Source: Pararhodobacter oceanensis
GTDB lineage: Bacteria; Pseudomonadota; Alphaproteobacteria; Rhodobacterales; Rhodobacteraceae
DNA: 64,000 nt
Direction of reading: 5' to 3'
Assembly (NCBI RefSeq): GCF_003076755.1
Contig: NZ_QDKM01000006.1
Coordinates: 124,001 to 188,000, forward strand
Shown: in pieces, positions 39,663-48,408 of the stretch
How positions within the stretch are numbered: position 1 is the stretch's first letter
Layout of the letters: every line of letters begins with the position of its first letter
Position numbers and translations under genes: made by a program
Notes under the pieces: generated by a model
The model's input: the letters and a program-made list of their open reading frames with translations, nothing else
Database searches by the model: none
What the model was told of the DNA's origin: nothing

Positions 39663-40211
39663 TCAGTCGCCCTTGAACATCTTGCGAAACCAGCCTTTTT
39701 TCGCGCCCTCAGGGGCGTCGCCCTCGCCCTCGCTGGCTTCGGTGTCCTCCTCTTCGGGGGATTCCAGCGCGTCCTGAAAGCGGCCAAAGAACTCATCGGC
39801 CATTTTGCGGGCGAATCCGTCGATGATCCGGCTGCCCAATTGCGCGAGTTTGCCGCCGACCTTGGCCTCGACCTCATAGGTCAGGAGCGTCGCGGCGCTG
39901 CCATCCTCGGCGGTCGCGGGGGCGAGGGTGACATGGGCGGCGCCCTTGGCGAAACCGGCGGCCCCGCCTTTGCCCTCGCCGTTCAGGGTCAGGCTTTGGC
40001 CCTCGATGATATCGGTGACGCTGACCTGTCCGGCGAATTTGGCCTTCACCGGTCCGACTTTTTGCACCACCACCGCTTCGAATCCCTCTGCGGCTGAGCC
40101 GGTGAGTTCCTCGCAGCCCGGCACGCAGGCTTTGAGCACCTCAGGGTCCAAAAGCGCCGCCCAGACGATGGCGGGATCGGCGGCAATGGTGCGGTTGTCG
40201 TTCATCTGCAT
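39663..40211 (-). CDS. CoxG-like SRPBCC protein (carbon monoxide dehydrogenase subunit G family)
   Basis: A 182-residue SRPBCC protein. N-terminal DNRTIAADPAIVWAALLDPEVLKACVPGCEEL is the CoxG signature, with VGPVKAKFAGQVSVTD and GGKLAQLGSRIIDGFARKMADEFF later. In CO dehydrogenase loci CoxG anchors the enzyme to the membrane; this gene is away from any cox cluster, so its partner is unknown. The C-terminal 40 residues are acidic and then basic (GAKKGWFRKMFKGD), possibly a membrane-binding tail. ATG 40211 follows GGGGA; ATG 40205 is an alternative. Confidence 0.88.
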   Translation of the reverse strand: MQMNDNRTIAADPAIVWAALLDPEVLKACVPGCEELTGSAAEGFEAVVVQKVGPVKAKFAGQVSVTDIIEGQSLTLNGEGKGGAAGFAKGAAHVTLAPATAEDGSAATLLTYEVEAKVGGKLAQLGSRIIDGFARKMADEFFGRFQDALESPEEEDTEASEGEGDAPEGAKKGWFRKMFKGD

Positions 40212-40292
40212 GGCGTTATCCCCGTCGGTTATCTGTTTGTCCGGTATCCTAGCGCCCATGCGCCTCTGGCGAAAGCGGGGTTATGCAATGTG

Positions 40293-40316
40293 AAAAAGGG
40301 GCGCGAGACGCGCCCC
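40293..40316 (-). terminator. Rho-independent terminator after the hsp20-DUF1150 operon
   Basis: On the minus strand GGGGCGCG-TCT-CGCGCCCC is followed by TTTTT. Eight perfect GC pairs, 62 bases after the DUF1150 stop. Confidence 0.85.
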
Positions 40317-40377
40317 CGTTAACAGGGATTCAAGGGTATCCGCAGAGACTGAGCCCGAATTGAGGCTCTCGCAAAGG

Positions 40378-40599
40378 TTAATGCGCCGAGACCGGTGCGA
40401 AATCATTCTCGCGCGCCAGCATGAAGGCCACGCGGCGGTCGAGCGCGATGGCCAGACACTCGCCCTCGGGCGAATGCACGCCCCAGACGGGCGATTCCTC
40501 GGGCAGTTGTGCACGAATATCGTCGGGCAGATCCTGCGCTTCAATCTCGCGGATATAGGCGATCTTGCCCAGCGGCAGACCGGAATATGGGGTTTCCAT
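40378..40599 (-). CDS. DUF1150-family small protein
   Basis: A 73-residue acidic protein, METPYSGLPLGKIAYIREIE at the start and ECLAIALDRRVAFMLARENDF near the end. This matches the DUF1150 family, which is found next to small heat-shock genes in Rhodobacterales; the function is unknown. ATG 40599 follows AAAGGA. It starts 27 bases after the hsp20 stop and ends at a strong terminator, so the two form one operon. A chaperone-linked role is inferred from context only. Confidence 0.85.
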   Translation of the reverse strand: METPYSGLPLGKIAYIREIEAQDLPDDIRAQLPEESPVWGVHSPEGECLAIALDRRVAFMLARENDFAPVSAH

Positions 40600-40626
40600 A
40601 AGGCGTCCTTTCAGCAGGGGGTCGGT

Positions 40627-41043
40627 TTAGCCGCGGGTGATGGGAATCGCGCGCACCACGGTCTCAGGTTCGCACCGTTCCAGCGCGATCTCAAGCAGGC
40701 CGTTCTCCATCCGCGCGCCGCTGACCTCGACACCCTCGGCGAGGGCGAAAATGCGGCGGAACTGGCGGGTGGCGATGCCGCGGTGCAGATACACGCGGTC
40801 GGGATCGGGATCGGATTGCTGGCCGCGCACGACCAGCTGCCGGTCTTCCAGCGTGACCGAGATATCATCGGGGCCAAAACCGGCGACCGCCAATGTGATC
40901 ACATAGCGCGTCGGCTCGATCAATTCGATGTTGAACGGCGGGTAGCCGTCGGCTCCGGCTTTGGCGGTGCGTTCGACCAGCCGTTCCAGAGGTTCGAAAC
41001 CCAGCAGTAAAGGATGCGTGGGAAAGGTAAATTTCGTCATCAT
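40627..41043 (-). CDS. Small heat-shock protein (Hsp20 family)
   Basis: An ATP-independent holdase of 138 residues with an alpha-crystallin domain (about 35-125). PPFNIELIEPTRYVITLAVAGFGPDDISVTLEDRQLVVRG opens the domain, and YLHRGIATRQFRRIFALAEGVEVSGARMENGLLEIAL contains the conserved RxFxLA and A-x-x-xNGLL motifs. The N-terminal arm and C-terminal tail are short, typical of the IbpA-like alphaproteobacterial group. The start is ATG 41043 with AGGA upstream. No CIRCE element or clear heat-shock sigma site was recognised upstream. Confidence 0.93.
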   Translation of the reverse strand: MMTKFTFPTHPLLLGFEPLERLVERTAKAGADGYPPFNIELIEPTRYVITLAVAGFGPDDISVTLEDRQLVVRGQQSDPDPDRVYLHRGIATRQFRRIFALAEGVEVSGARMENGLLEIALERCEPETVVRAIPITRG

Positions 41044-41255
41044 TTCCGGTCCTGTAGCAGCGACACAGCGCCCGGACTCCGACCCTGCGGCAGTCCGGTT
41101 GCCTGACCGATATGGGGGCGGTGGCGCATAGGTGCAAGGGGCGCATGGGTGACGCGAGGCGCTTTGCCGCTGCAGCCAAGCCTTTGCCGCGCGGGGATTT
41201 CGCGGTAGGGTGCGGGCAATCTCAAGCGAGCACCCAACAGCGAGTCGAGCCTGCC

Positions 41256-41474
41256 ATGAATGCCGCGTCGGAATTGAACCATGAAGAAGTCTTGCGTGTG
41301 AAGCTGGAGGTGCTGCGGGTCGAGCACCGTGATCTGGATGAGGCGATCGCGGCGATGCATGCGCGCGGCGGCGGGGACGAGCTGGCGATGAAGCGGCTGA
41401 AGCGGCGCAAATTGTCGCTGAAGGACCAGATCGCGCGGATCGAGGACGAGTTGATGCCGGATATTATCGCCTGA
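41256..41474 (+). CDS. YdcH-family (DUF465) small protein
   Basis: A 72-residue protein, entirely helical by composition. VLRVKLEVLRVEHRDLDEAIAAM and MKRLKRRKLSLKDQIARIEDELMPDI are the two antiparallel coiled-coil helices of the DUF465/YdcH family. The function is unknown. ATG 41256 (MNAASELNHEE) is chosen; the longer upstream frame has no matching sequence. Divergent from hsp20, with repeat A7 starting 18 bases after the stop. Confidence 0.85.
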   Translation: MNAASELNHEEVLRVKLEVLRVEHRDLDEAIAAMHARGGGDELAMKRLKRRKLSLKDQIARIEDELMPDIIA

Positions 41475-41491
41475 GGGCGGCTGGAGCGCGG

Positions 41492-41623
41492 AGGGACGCG
41501 CCCGATCCTGGGTGGGCGGCCTCGCGCTTGCCACGAGGCGGAGTGCTCAAAAGCAGTGATGTTGGATGCGCGGTGAATGACATCGCCAGTGCGCCCTCCC
41601 GGGGGGAGGGGCGGGCGCGGCCC
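41492..41623 (-). repeat. Family A element, copy A7 (132 bp, reverse)
   Basis: Bounded by AGGGACGCGCCCGATCCT and GGGGCGGGCGCGGCCC, with the hairpin CCCGTGAGTGCCCACGGG outside the right end and the shared tail CGGTTGAACTGTAG beyond it. Confidence 0.8.
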
Positions 41624-41718
41624 GTGAGTGCCCACGGGCCTAGGCGGTTGAACTGTAGCACGCCAGAGCAGATCCTTGCTTGCAACCTATCTATAGTATG
41701 CCTCACCACTAGATACTA

Positions 41719-41849
41719 AGGGGTGCGCCCGACACTGGGTGGGCGCCTCTCGCTTGCCACGAGGCGCTGCGCTTGAAAGCGGAGATGTAGGTCGGGCGGT
41801 GAAGGGCATCGCCAATGCGCCCTCCCGGGGGGAGGGTCGGGCGCGGCCC
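41719..41849 (-). repeat. Family A element, copy A8 (131 bp, reverse)
   Basis: Bounded by AGGGGTGCGCCCGACACT and AGGGTCGGGCGCGGCCC, hairpin CCCGTGGGGGCCCACGGG, and the same GGTTGAACTGTAG tail as A7. A7 and A8 are a head-to-tail pair separated by 95 bases. Confidence 0.8.
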
Positions 41850-42049
41850 GTGGGGGCCCACGGGCCTAGGAGGTTGAACTGTAGGTCAGACAAACGCGGA
41901 GGCTCATGCAGGAGGATGGATGCTGTGCACGATGTTTTGAGCACCCGCTGCCTTGGGCGGAATGGTTAATTTCTTGCCTGACACTCGCCACGCGCCTACC
42001 CTGTCGGGATTGTTTTTAGTGGTTTCCTTCAGGAATTGGAGTGTGTTTG
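41850..42049. other. 5' region of the VHL-beta-like secreted protein gene
   Basis: About 200 bases holding the A8 flanking hairpin and then lower-GC DNA from about 41960 that should contain the promoter. No confident -10/-35 pair recognised. Confidence 0.35.
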
Positions 42050-42901
42050 ATGAGACTTCCCGGCATTTTCACCGCGTCGCTGCTGGCGCTGACACTTCCC
42101 GCAACCGCCAGCGCACAGCAGGGCTATACATGGGAATACGGCCGCCATGTGATGGCGGATGTGTTTGAAACCAGCCTCTCTCTGGTCTACGGCGTGCCCG
42201 AAACCGACGATGTGCAGATGTTCGCCGATTGCGGCATTGGTGCGGGCGGGCCTTTGGTGCGGGCGACGGTCGGCGCGCCGATTGGCGACCTGCCGGGCGG
42301 TGCGGGGGTGCAGATTTCCTTTTCCGCGCCCGGCTATGCACAGACGCTCAATGCCGAGGTGGTGCGCCATGAAGAATTTTTCCACGGGGTCGAGATCGTC
42401 ATCGAGCCCAATGATCCGCTGCTCACCGAACTGGCGCAGCGCGCGGCGCTGACCTATGCGGTGCATGGCCAGCCGGCGGCGACGATCTCGCTGGCCGGAA
42501 GCGCGGGGCCGGTGCGCAGTTTCGCCGGGGATTGCGCGCATATCGGGGATTTGACGCCGAATATCGTGCCCGCCAGCAGCCATTCCAGCGCGCCGCCGAT
42601 TGGGTCCTTTGGCTGCAATATGTTTCCCGGTCTGGCCTCGCGCAACAGCGATGTGGCGCAAAATGTGACCTTTGTTAACAATTCGCCAGGCTACCGCGTG
42701 GTGATGTGGCTGGGGTTTGACGGGCAGCCGGTGGAATACGGACGATTGAATCCGGGGCAATCAATGTCGATCCAGAGCTTTCTGACCCATCCGTGGATGT
42801 TCACCGATGGGCCGGGCAATTGCATCCAGATTATCGAGCTGCAACCCGGCGTCGCCAGCTATTCGATTGCTGCGCCGAGCCCGAATTTCGGCAGTGAATA
42901 G
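42050..42901 (+). CDS. Secreted protein with a VHL beta-domain-like C-terminus
   Basis: A 283-residue exported protein. The signal peptide is MRLPGIFTASLLALTLPATA with cleavage near ASA-QQ. Residues about 25-200 are a beta-rich domain of unknown family, with paired cysteines possible. Residues about 204-270 resemble the von Hippel-Lindau beta domain: VTFVNNSPGYRVVMWLGFDG, then a YGRLNPGQSMSIQSFLTHPW stretch and MFTDGPGNCIQIIEL, matching the V-x-F-x-N-x-S, WL-x-F-x-G, PG and H-x-W-x-F-x-D pattern. In bacteria such domains occur in secreted proteins of unknown role. ATG 42050 is the start; the frame continues upstream without a better one. Confidence 0.75.
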   Translation: MRLPGIFTASLLALTLPATASAQQGYTWEYGRHVMADVFETSLSLVYGVPETDDVQMFADCGIGAGGPLVRATVGAPIGDLPGGAGVQISFSAPGYAQTLNAEVVRHEEFFHGVEIVIEPNDPLLTELAQRAALTYAVHGQPAATISLAGSAGPVRSFAGDCAHIGDLTPNIVPASSHSSAPPIGSFGCNMFPGLASRNSDVAQNVTFVNNSPGYRVVMWLGFDGQPVEYGRLNPGQSMSIQSFLTHPWMFTDGPGNCIQIIELQPGVASYSIAAPSPNFGSE

Positions 42902-42907
42902 AGGCGT

Positions 42908-44011
42908 TTAGCCCGCCGTCCCACGATAGAGTGTGACCCGCACGCCGCCCATATCGACGGGTGTATCGGCAGGCTTCAGCCCCAGCGCGGTGGCCTTCAC
43001 CAGCCCCGCGTCGGGGGTGATGATGCCGACCTGCCAGCCCTTGAACCGCTCGGACAGGGTTTTGCCAAGGCTGCCATAGAGCGCGAACAGCATCTTGCGG
43101 TCGCCGATCCGTGCGCCCCATGGCGGGTTCACCATGACGATGCCTTTGGCGCCCTCAGGCGGGGTCAGATCCGAGATGGGCTTGCGCTCGAAGGTGCAAT
43201 ACTCGGCGACACCGGCGCGGGCGGCGTTTTTCACCGCCATCTGCACCGCACCCTGATCACGGTCGGAACCGTAGAACCGGATGTTGGGCGTCTTGGGGGT
43301 GGTGGATTTCAACGCTTCAAAAGCCGTTTGGTCGAAACTGGCCAGCCCTTCAAAGGCAAAGCTGCGGCTGCGACCGGGCAGGAGGCCAAGGGCGATCTCG
43401 GCGGCTTCAATCGGGAAGGTGCCCGAGCCGCACATCGGATCGACCAGCGTTTGCGTGCCGTCATAGCCCATCTGGCGCAGGAAGATCGCCGCAAGATTTT
43501 CGCGCATCGGGGCTTTACCCACCGCCTGTTTATGGCCGCGTCGGTGCAAAGGCTCGCCCGAGGTATCAAGGCTGAGCGTCACCAGATCATCCTCGATGCG
43601 GGTTTTGATCACCAGCGCGGCCTCGGCCGAGATCGGCGCGCCGATACTCTCGGTGATCGCGGTTTCAACCCGCTGGGTGGCGGCTTTGGCGTGGTATATC
43701 CGTGACTTACGGCAGGTGGCCTCGATTTTCACCGGCACGTCGGCGCGCAGCACCTCGCCCCATGGCAGGCGGCGCGCGCGTTTGTCGAGCTGCGCCAGAT
43801 GCAGGGCGCGGAATTCGGCGAAGCGCAGCAACACGCGGGTGGCGCCGCGCAGGGTCAGATTGGCGCGCCAGACCTCGCGCCAGCCGCCGGTGACCTCAAC
43901 CCCGCCGGGAACGGCTGTGGCGGGGGTGAAACCGGCGGCGCTTGCCTCCGCGGCCAGCAGCGATTCGGTGCCCGGCGGGCAGACGAGGAATATGGAGAAT
44001 TCTGTGCTCAT
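42908..44011 (-). CDS. THUMP-domain class I RNA methyltransferase (RlmL N-domain-like)
   Basis: A 367-residue SAM-dependent RNA methyltransferase. An N-terminal ferredoxin/THUMP region (about 1-155) precedes the Rossmann domain with DPMCGSGTFPIEAAEIALG (about 192-210) as the SAM loop and VMVNPPWGARIG as the N-P-P-W catalytic motif that binds the target guanine amino group. These fit the RlmL/YcbY N-terminal half, which makes m2G in 23S rRNA, or the related Trm14-like enzymes. The exact target is uncertain. Its stop faces the VHL-like gene seven bases away. Confidence 0.87.
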   Translation of the reverse strand: MSTEFSIFLVCPPGTESLLAAEASAAGFTPATAVPGGVEVTGGWREVWRANLTLRGATRVLLRFAEFRALHLAQLDKRARRLPWGEVLRADVPVKIEATCRKSRIYHAKAATQRVETAITESIGAPISAEAALVIKTRIEDDLVTLSLDTSGEPLHRRGHKQAVGKAPMRENLAAIFLRQMGYDGTQTLVDPMCGSGTFPIEAAEIALGLLPGRSRSFAFEGLASFDQTAFEALKSTTPKTPNIRFYGSDRDQGAVQMAVKNAARAGVAEYCTFERKPISDLTPPEGAKGIVMVNPPWGARIGDRKMLFALYGSLGKTLSERFKGWQVGIITPDAGLVKATALGLKPADTPVDMGGVRVTLYRGTAG

Positions 44012-44092
44012 GCGCCCGTCCTATAAGGTTTCGATCCCCGTGCACAGGGCGCGCGCACAGGGGGCGTATTGCGCTGGCTTGCGGGCAATGGA

Positions 44093-44120
44093 TTGCGCAT
44101 CGGGGCGCGATTCGTATAGT
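44093..44120 (+). promoter_or_regulatory. Candidate sigma-70 promoter of purEK
   Basis: TTGCGC (44093-44098), a 16-base spacer, then TATAGT (44115-44120). The start codon of purE is 36 bases after the -10. This is the best promoter-like pair I found in the window. Confidence 0.45.
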
Positions 44121-44155
44121 GCGGGCGCATCACATCAGGGCCGGAGATCGCAGAT

Positions 44156-44632
44156 ATGGTGAAGGTTGGAATAATCATGGGCAGTCAGTCGGACTGGCCG
44201 ACCATGCGCGAGGCGGCGGCGTTGCTGGACGAGTTGGGCGTCAGTTACGAGACCAAGATCGTCTCGGCGCATCGCACGCCCGACCGGCTCTGGGACTACG
44301 GCAAGACCGCCGTGGAGCGCGGCTTGCAGGTGATCATCGCCGGTGCCGGTGGTGCGGCGCATTTGCCCGGTATGATGGCCTCGAAAACCCGCGTGCCGGT
44401 GGTCGGCGTGCCGATCCAGACGCGGGCGCTGAGCGGTGTCGATAGTCTGTATTCCATCCTGCAGATGCCGCGCGGCTATCCGGTGGCGACAATGGCGATC
44501 GGCGGCGGCGCGAATGCCGGATTGATGGCGGCGCAGATGCTGGCGGTCGCGGATGCGGGCTTGGCCGAGCGGGTGGACGCATGGCGCGCGGCGCTGACGG
44601 CGTCAATTGCCGAGGAGCCGAAAGATGATTGA
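44156..44632 (+). CDS. purE: N5-carboxyaminoimidazole ribonucleotide mutase
   Basis: Class I PurE rearranges N5-CAIR to CAIR in purine biosynthesis. Its 158 residues include [20 protein letters not shown] (about 5-24) at the phosphate-binding site and [15 protein letters not shown] with the catalytic His. The C-terminal [34 protein letters not shown] is characteristic of the octameric class I form. The start is ATG 44156. purK begins before its stop (ATG 44625), so the two are translated from one message. Confidence 0.97.
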   Translation: MVKVGIIMGSQSDWPTMREAAALLDELGVSYETKIVSAHRTPDRLWDYGKTAVERGLQVIIAGAGGAAHLPGMMASKTRVPVVGVPIQTRALSGVDSLYSILQMPRGYPVATMAIGGGANAGLMAAQMLAVADAGLAERVDAWRAALTASIAEEPKDD

Positions 44633-45695
44633 GATGGTGCCGGTTGGCGGTGTGATCGGGATATTGGGCGGCGGGCAATTGGGCCGCATGCTCTCGGTGG
44701 CGGCCTCGCGGCTGGGGCTGCGCTGTCATATTTATGATCCCTCGCCGAACCCGCCGGCGGGGCAGGTGGCGGACATTGTGACCACGGCGGCTTGGGATGA
44801 CGCGGCGGCGCTGCGGGCCTTTGCCGAATCGGTTGATGTGATCACCTATGAGTTCGAGAATATCCCGACTGCGGCGCTGGATATTCTGGAAGCCCTGCGG
44901 CCCGTGCGCCCGGGGCGGCAGGCTTTGGCGGTGTCGCAGGACCGGCTGACCGAGAAGGATTTCTTGCGCGATTTGGGGTTGGTGACGGCGCCTTACCGCG
45001 ATGTGCCGGATGAGGCGGCGTTGCAGGCGGCGCTCTCGGAGATCGGCGCGCCCGCGATCCTGAAAACCCGCCGTCTGGGCTATGACGGCAAGGGGCAGGC
45101 GCGGATCATGGCGCCGGAGCAGGGGGCCGAGGCGTTCGCGGACATGGCGGGGCAGGATGCGATTCTGGAAGGTTTCGTCGAATTCAGCTGCGAGATTTCG
45201 GTGATCGCGGCGCGCGGGGTGTCCGGCGAGGTGGCCTGTTATGATCCCGGCGAGAATATCCATGAGGACGGGATCCTGCGGCGCACCACGCTGCCCGCCT
45301 CGGTGACCCCGATGCAGCAGATGGATGCGGTGCTGCTGGCCGGTAAGATATTGAACGCGCTGGAGTATGTCGGCGTGATGGGGGTTGAGCTGTTTGTCAC
45401 CAAGCGCGGGCTGGTGGTCAACGAGATCGCGCCGCGGGTGCATAACTCGGGCCATTGGACGCAGGCGGGCTGCGCGGTGGACCAGTTCGAGCAGCATATC
45501 CGCGCGGTGGCCGGTTGGCCCCTGGGCAATGGCGCGCGGCATGCGGATGTGGTGATGGAGAACCTGATCGGCGCGGATATGGCGCGGGTGCCGGAGCTGG
45601 CGCGCGAGGCGGATGTGCAGCTGCATCTTTATGGTAAAGGCGAGGCCCGCGCGGGGCGCAAGATGGGGCATGTGAACCGGATTATGCGCGGTTGA
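44625..45695 (+). CDS. purK: N5-carboxyaminoimidazole ribonucleotide synthase
   Basis: An ATP-grasp enzyme of 356 residues that carboxylates aminoimidazole ribonucleotide using ATP and bicarbonate. The N-terminal domain is [23 protein letters not shown]-grasp features are [18 protein letters not shown] and [33 protein letters not shown] 44625 overlaps the purE stop and follows GAGGAG. The usual PurE-PurK order and coupling are preserved. Three stacked hairpins lie after the stop. Confidence 0.97.
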   Translation: MIEMVPVGGVIGILGGGQLGRMLSVAASRLGLRCHIYDPSPNPPAGQVADIVTTAAWDDAAALRAFAESVDVITYEFENIPTAALDILEALRPVRPGRQALAVSQDRLTEKDFLRDLGLVTAPYRDVPDEAALQAALSEIGAPAILKTRRLGYDGKGQARIMAPEQGAEAFADMAGQDAILEGFVEFSCEISVIAARGVSGEVACYDPGENIHEDGILRRTTLPASVTPMQQMDAVLLAGKILNALEYVGVMGVELFVTKRGLVVNEIAPRVHNSGHWTQAGCAVDQFEQHIRAVAGWPLGNGARHADVVMENLIGADMARVPELAREADVQLHLYGKGEARAGRKMGHVNRIMRG

Positions 45696-45726
45696 TGCGG
45701 GTGTATTGAGGGGGGCGGCGCTCTTC

Positions 45727-45832
45727 GGGGGCGGGTGCCCCCTCATCGCGCCGGTGGGTTGCCACCCACACCCGCCCGGGAGGGTTTTCCACCCTCCCGG
45801 ACCCTTCCGAGAGTATTTATCGCAAGATGAAG
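45727..45832 (+). repeat. Hairpin array plus family C box, copy C9
   Basis: Hairpins GGGGGC-GGGT-GCCCCC (45727-45742), GTGGGT-TGCC-ACCCAC (45754-45769) and a 10-bp perfect stem CCGGGAGGGT/ACCCTCCCGG (45776-45800), then GAGTATTTATCGCAAGATGA. It lies after purK, but in the orientation opposite to that of the other gene-end copies. Confidence 0.65.
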
Positions 45833-45937
45833 CCGCGGCTTGCGGGGGCCGAATCATTTGTTTCTTGAGGGTGATGCCTGTATCAGCACCCATCGCGGCG
45901 TGCCGCTCTGACCCCAATCTTGCCGGAAGGGCCCGAG

Positions 45938-47035
45938 ATGTTGCAGACCCCTTATTACCTGATCGATAAAGCGCGGCTTTTGCCGAATATGGAGAAGATC
46001 GCCTGGTTGCGCGAACACTCCGGGGCGAAATGCCTGTTGGCGCTGAAGTGTTTCGCGACATGGTCGGTGTTTGATTTCATCAGCGAATATATGGATGGAA
46101 CCACGAGTTCCTCGCTTTTTGAGGTGCGGCTGGGGCGTGAGACGTTCGGCAAGGAAACCCACGCTTATTCCGTGGCTTACGCCGAGCACGAGATCGAGGA
46201 AGTGCTGGCGCATTCGGATAAGATTATCTTCAATACCATCGGCCAGTTGCAGCGTTATCAGGCGCAGAGCGCCGAGCATATGCGGGGGTTGCGGGTCAAT
46301 CCGGGGGTTAGCACTTCGGAGTTTGATCTGGCCGATCCGGCGCGGCCGTTCTCACGGCTGGGCGAGCATGATCCGGCGGTGATCGAGACAGTGATCGACC
46401 AGATCAGCGGGTTTATGTTTCATAACAACTGCGAGAATGACGATTTCGCGCGGTTTGACGAGATGTTGACGCTGATCGAGGGGCGATTCGGGCATTTGAT
46501 CCGGCGGCTGGAGTGGATCAGCCTTGGCGGCGGTATTCATTTCACCGGCGAGGGCTATCCGCTGGAGCTGTTGGCGGCGCGGCTCAAGCGGTTTGCGGAA
46601 GAGTTCGGCGTGCAGGTCTATCTGGAGCCGGGCGAGGCGGCGGTGACCGGCTCGACGACGCTGGAGGTGACGGTGCTGGACACGCTGTTCAATGGCAAAA
46701 ACCTGGCGATTGTCGACAGTTCGATCGAGGCGCATATGCTCGATCTGCTGATCTACCGCGAGCGCGCCAAGATCAGCCCCGATGCGGGCCCGCATGAATG
46801 GATGGTCTGCGGCAAATCCTGCCTTGCGGGGGATATTTTTGGCGAGTTCCGCTTTGCCGAACCGTTGAAAGCCGGGGATCGCCTGTCGATCGAGGATGCG
46901 GCGGGCTATACTATGGTTAAGAAAAACTGGTTCAACGGCGTGAAAATGCCGGCGATTGCCATTCGCGAGCTGGATGGAGACATCCGTTTGGTGCGCGATT
47001 TCGGCTATGACGAGTTTGCAGCCGCGCTGTCGTAA
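45938..47035 (+). CDS. nspC: Carboxynorspermidine/carboxyspermidine decarboxylase
   Basis: A fold-type III PLP decarboxylase of 365 residues (alanine racemase/ODC-like fold) that produces spermidine or norspermidine from its carboxy form. The PLP lysine is Lys37 in CLLALKCFATWSVF. The glycine-rich site is SLGGGIHFTGEGYPLE, and PLEPGEAAVTGSTTL and VCGKSCLAGD are the C-terminal signatures. ATG 45938 follows GAAGGGCCCGAG. The dehydrogenase gene begins 50 bases after the stop. Carboxyspermidine is the more likely substrate in alphaproteobacteria, but sequence alone does not decide. Confidence 0.92.
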   Translation: MLQTPYYLIDKARLLPNMEKIAWLREHSGAKCLLALKCFATWSVFDFISEYMDGTTSSSLFEVRLGRETFGKETHAYSVAYAEHEIEEVLAHSDKIIFNTIGQLQRYQAQSAEHMRGLRVNPGVSTSEFDLADPARPFSRLGEHDPAVIETVIDQISGFMFHNNCENDDFARFDEMLTLIEGRFGHLIRRLEWISLGGGIHFTGEGYPLELLAARLKRFAEEFGVQVYLEPGEAAVTGSTTLEVTVLDTLFNGKNLAIVDSSIEAHMLDLLIYRERAKISPDAGPHEWMVCGKSCLAGDIFGEFRFAEPLKAGDRLSIEDAAGYTMVKKNWFNGVKMPAIAIRELDGDIRLVRDFGYDEFAAALS

Positions 47036-47085
47036 CGGCGCTTGGTTCCGAGCAAAACCCATCTACAAGGAGAGTTTTTGGCGTT

Positions 47086-48324
47086 ATGAAAAAACACGTT
47101 CTCATTATCGGTGCTGGCGGCGTGGCCCAGGTGACAGCGCATAAATGCGCGCAGAATAACGATATTCTGGGTGATCTGCATATCGCCAGCCGGACGCGCG
47201 AAAAATGCGAGGCGATTCTGGCCTCGGTGGCCGAGAAAGGCTCGATGAAGCAAGAGGGCGTGTTCAAAGCCCATGGGCTGGATGCGCGCGACACCGCGGC
47301 GGTGGCGGCGCTGATCCGCGAGACCGGTGCGCAGATCGTGATTAATGTGGCCCAGCCCTTCGTGAATATGCCGGTGCTTGAGGCCTGTATCGAGACCGGC
47401 GCGGCCTATATGGACACCGCGATCCATGAGGATCCGGGCAAGATTTGCGAGACCCCGCCGTGGTATGCGAACTATGAGTGGCAGCGCCGTGATCGCTGCG
47501 CCGAAGCCGGGGTGACGGCGATTCTGGGCGTCGGCTTTGATCCGGGCGTGGTGAATGCCTTTGCGCGCCACGGGATTGATGCCTATGTGCCCGAGGTCGA
47601 AGCGATTGATATCGTCGACATCAATGCGGGCTCGCATGGCCGCTGGTTCAGCACGAATTTCGACCCCGAAATCAATTTCCGCGAGTTCACCGGCACGGTC
47701 TATTCTTGGCAGAATGGCGCCTGGCAGTCGAACAAGATGTTCGAGATCGGCAAGGAGTGGGATCTGCCGGTGGTCGGCAAGCAGAAGGCCTATATGACTG
47801 GCCATGACGAGGTGCACTCATTGGCGGCCAATTACCCGCAGGCGGATGTCCGCTTCTGGATGGGGTTCGGCGATCATTACATCAATGTGTTCAATGTGTT
47901 GAACAATCTGGGGCTGCTATCGGAACAGCCCGTGACCACCGCCGAAGGGCTGGAGGTTGTGCCGTTGAAAGTGGTGAAAGCGGTGCTGCCCGATCCCTCG
48001 TCGCTGGCGCCGGATTACACCGGCAAAACCTGTATCGGCACGCGGGTGCGGGGCAAGAAAGACGGGCAGGCGGCCGAGGTCTTCGTCTATAATATCGCCG
48101 ACCATAAGGACGCTTATAACGAGGTCGGCTCGCAGGGGATTTCCTATACCGCGGGCGTGCCGCCGGTGGCGGCGGCGATGTTGATTGCCGATGGCACTTG
48201 GGACACAGGCACGATGGTGAATGTCGAAGAGCTTGACCCCAAGCCGTTCTTTGAGATCCTCGACCGGATCGGCCTGCCGACGCGGGTCAAGGATGCCAAT
48301 GGCGACCGCGCCTGGAACGCCTGA
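47086..48324 (+). CDS. Carboxynorspermidine/carboxyspermidine dehydrogenase (saccharopine dehydrogenase family)
   Basis: A 412-residue NAD(P)H-dependent reductase. It condenses L-aspartate semialdehyde with putrescine or diaminopropane to form carboxyspermidine or carboxynorspermidine. The N-terminal dinucleotide motif is VLIIGAGGVAQVTAHKCAQ. The central GFDPGVVNAFARHGIDAYVPEVEAIDIVDIN and the C-terminal GISYTAGVPPVAAAMLIADGTWDTG are family features. It follows nspC by 50 bases. Together they are the two-step route that bypasses SAM-dependent spermidine synthase. A strong terminator ends the unit. The gene uses ATG 47086 with GGAGAG upstream. Confidence 0.92.
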   Translation: MKKHVLIIGAGGVAQVTAHKCAQNNDILGDLHIASRTREKCEAILASVAEKGSMKQEGVFKAHGLDARDTAAVAALIRETGAQIVINVAQPFVNMPVLEACIETGAAYMDTAIHEDPGKICETPPWYANYEWQRRDRCAEAGVTAILGVGFDPGVVNAFARHGIDAYVPEVEAIDIVDINAGSHGRWFSTNFDPEINFREFTGTVYSWQNGAWQSNKMFEIGKEWDLPVVGKQKAYMTGHDEVHSLAANYPQADVRFWMGFGDHYINVFNVLNNLGLLSEQPVTTAEGLEVVPLKVVKAVLPDPSSLAPDYTGKTCIGTRVRGKKDGQAAEVFVYNIADHKDAYNEVGSQGISYTAGVPPVAAAMLIADGTWDTGTMVNVEELDPKPFFEILDRIGLPTRVKDANGDRAWNA

Positions 48325-48333
48325 CAACAGATT

Positions 48334-48361
48334 AAAGGGGGGCCGCGTGCCTCCCTTTTTC
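48334..48361 (+). terminator. Rho-independent terminator after the polyamine operon
   Basis: AAAGGGGGG (48334-48342) pairs with CCTCCCTTT (48350-48358), loop CCGCGTG, followed by more T. One G-U pair. Confidence 0.85.
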
Positions 48362-48408
48362 TTTGCCTGAACGCCTAAAATTTATCTAAAACTTCGCCCA
48401 CTTTATGC

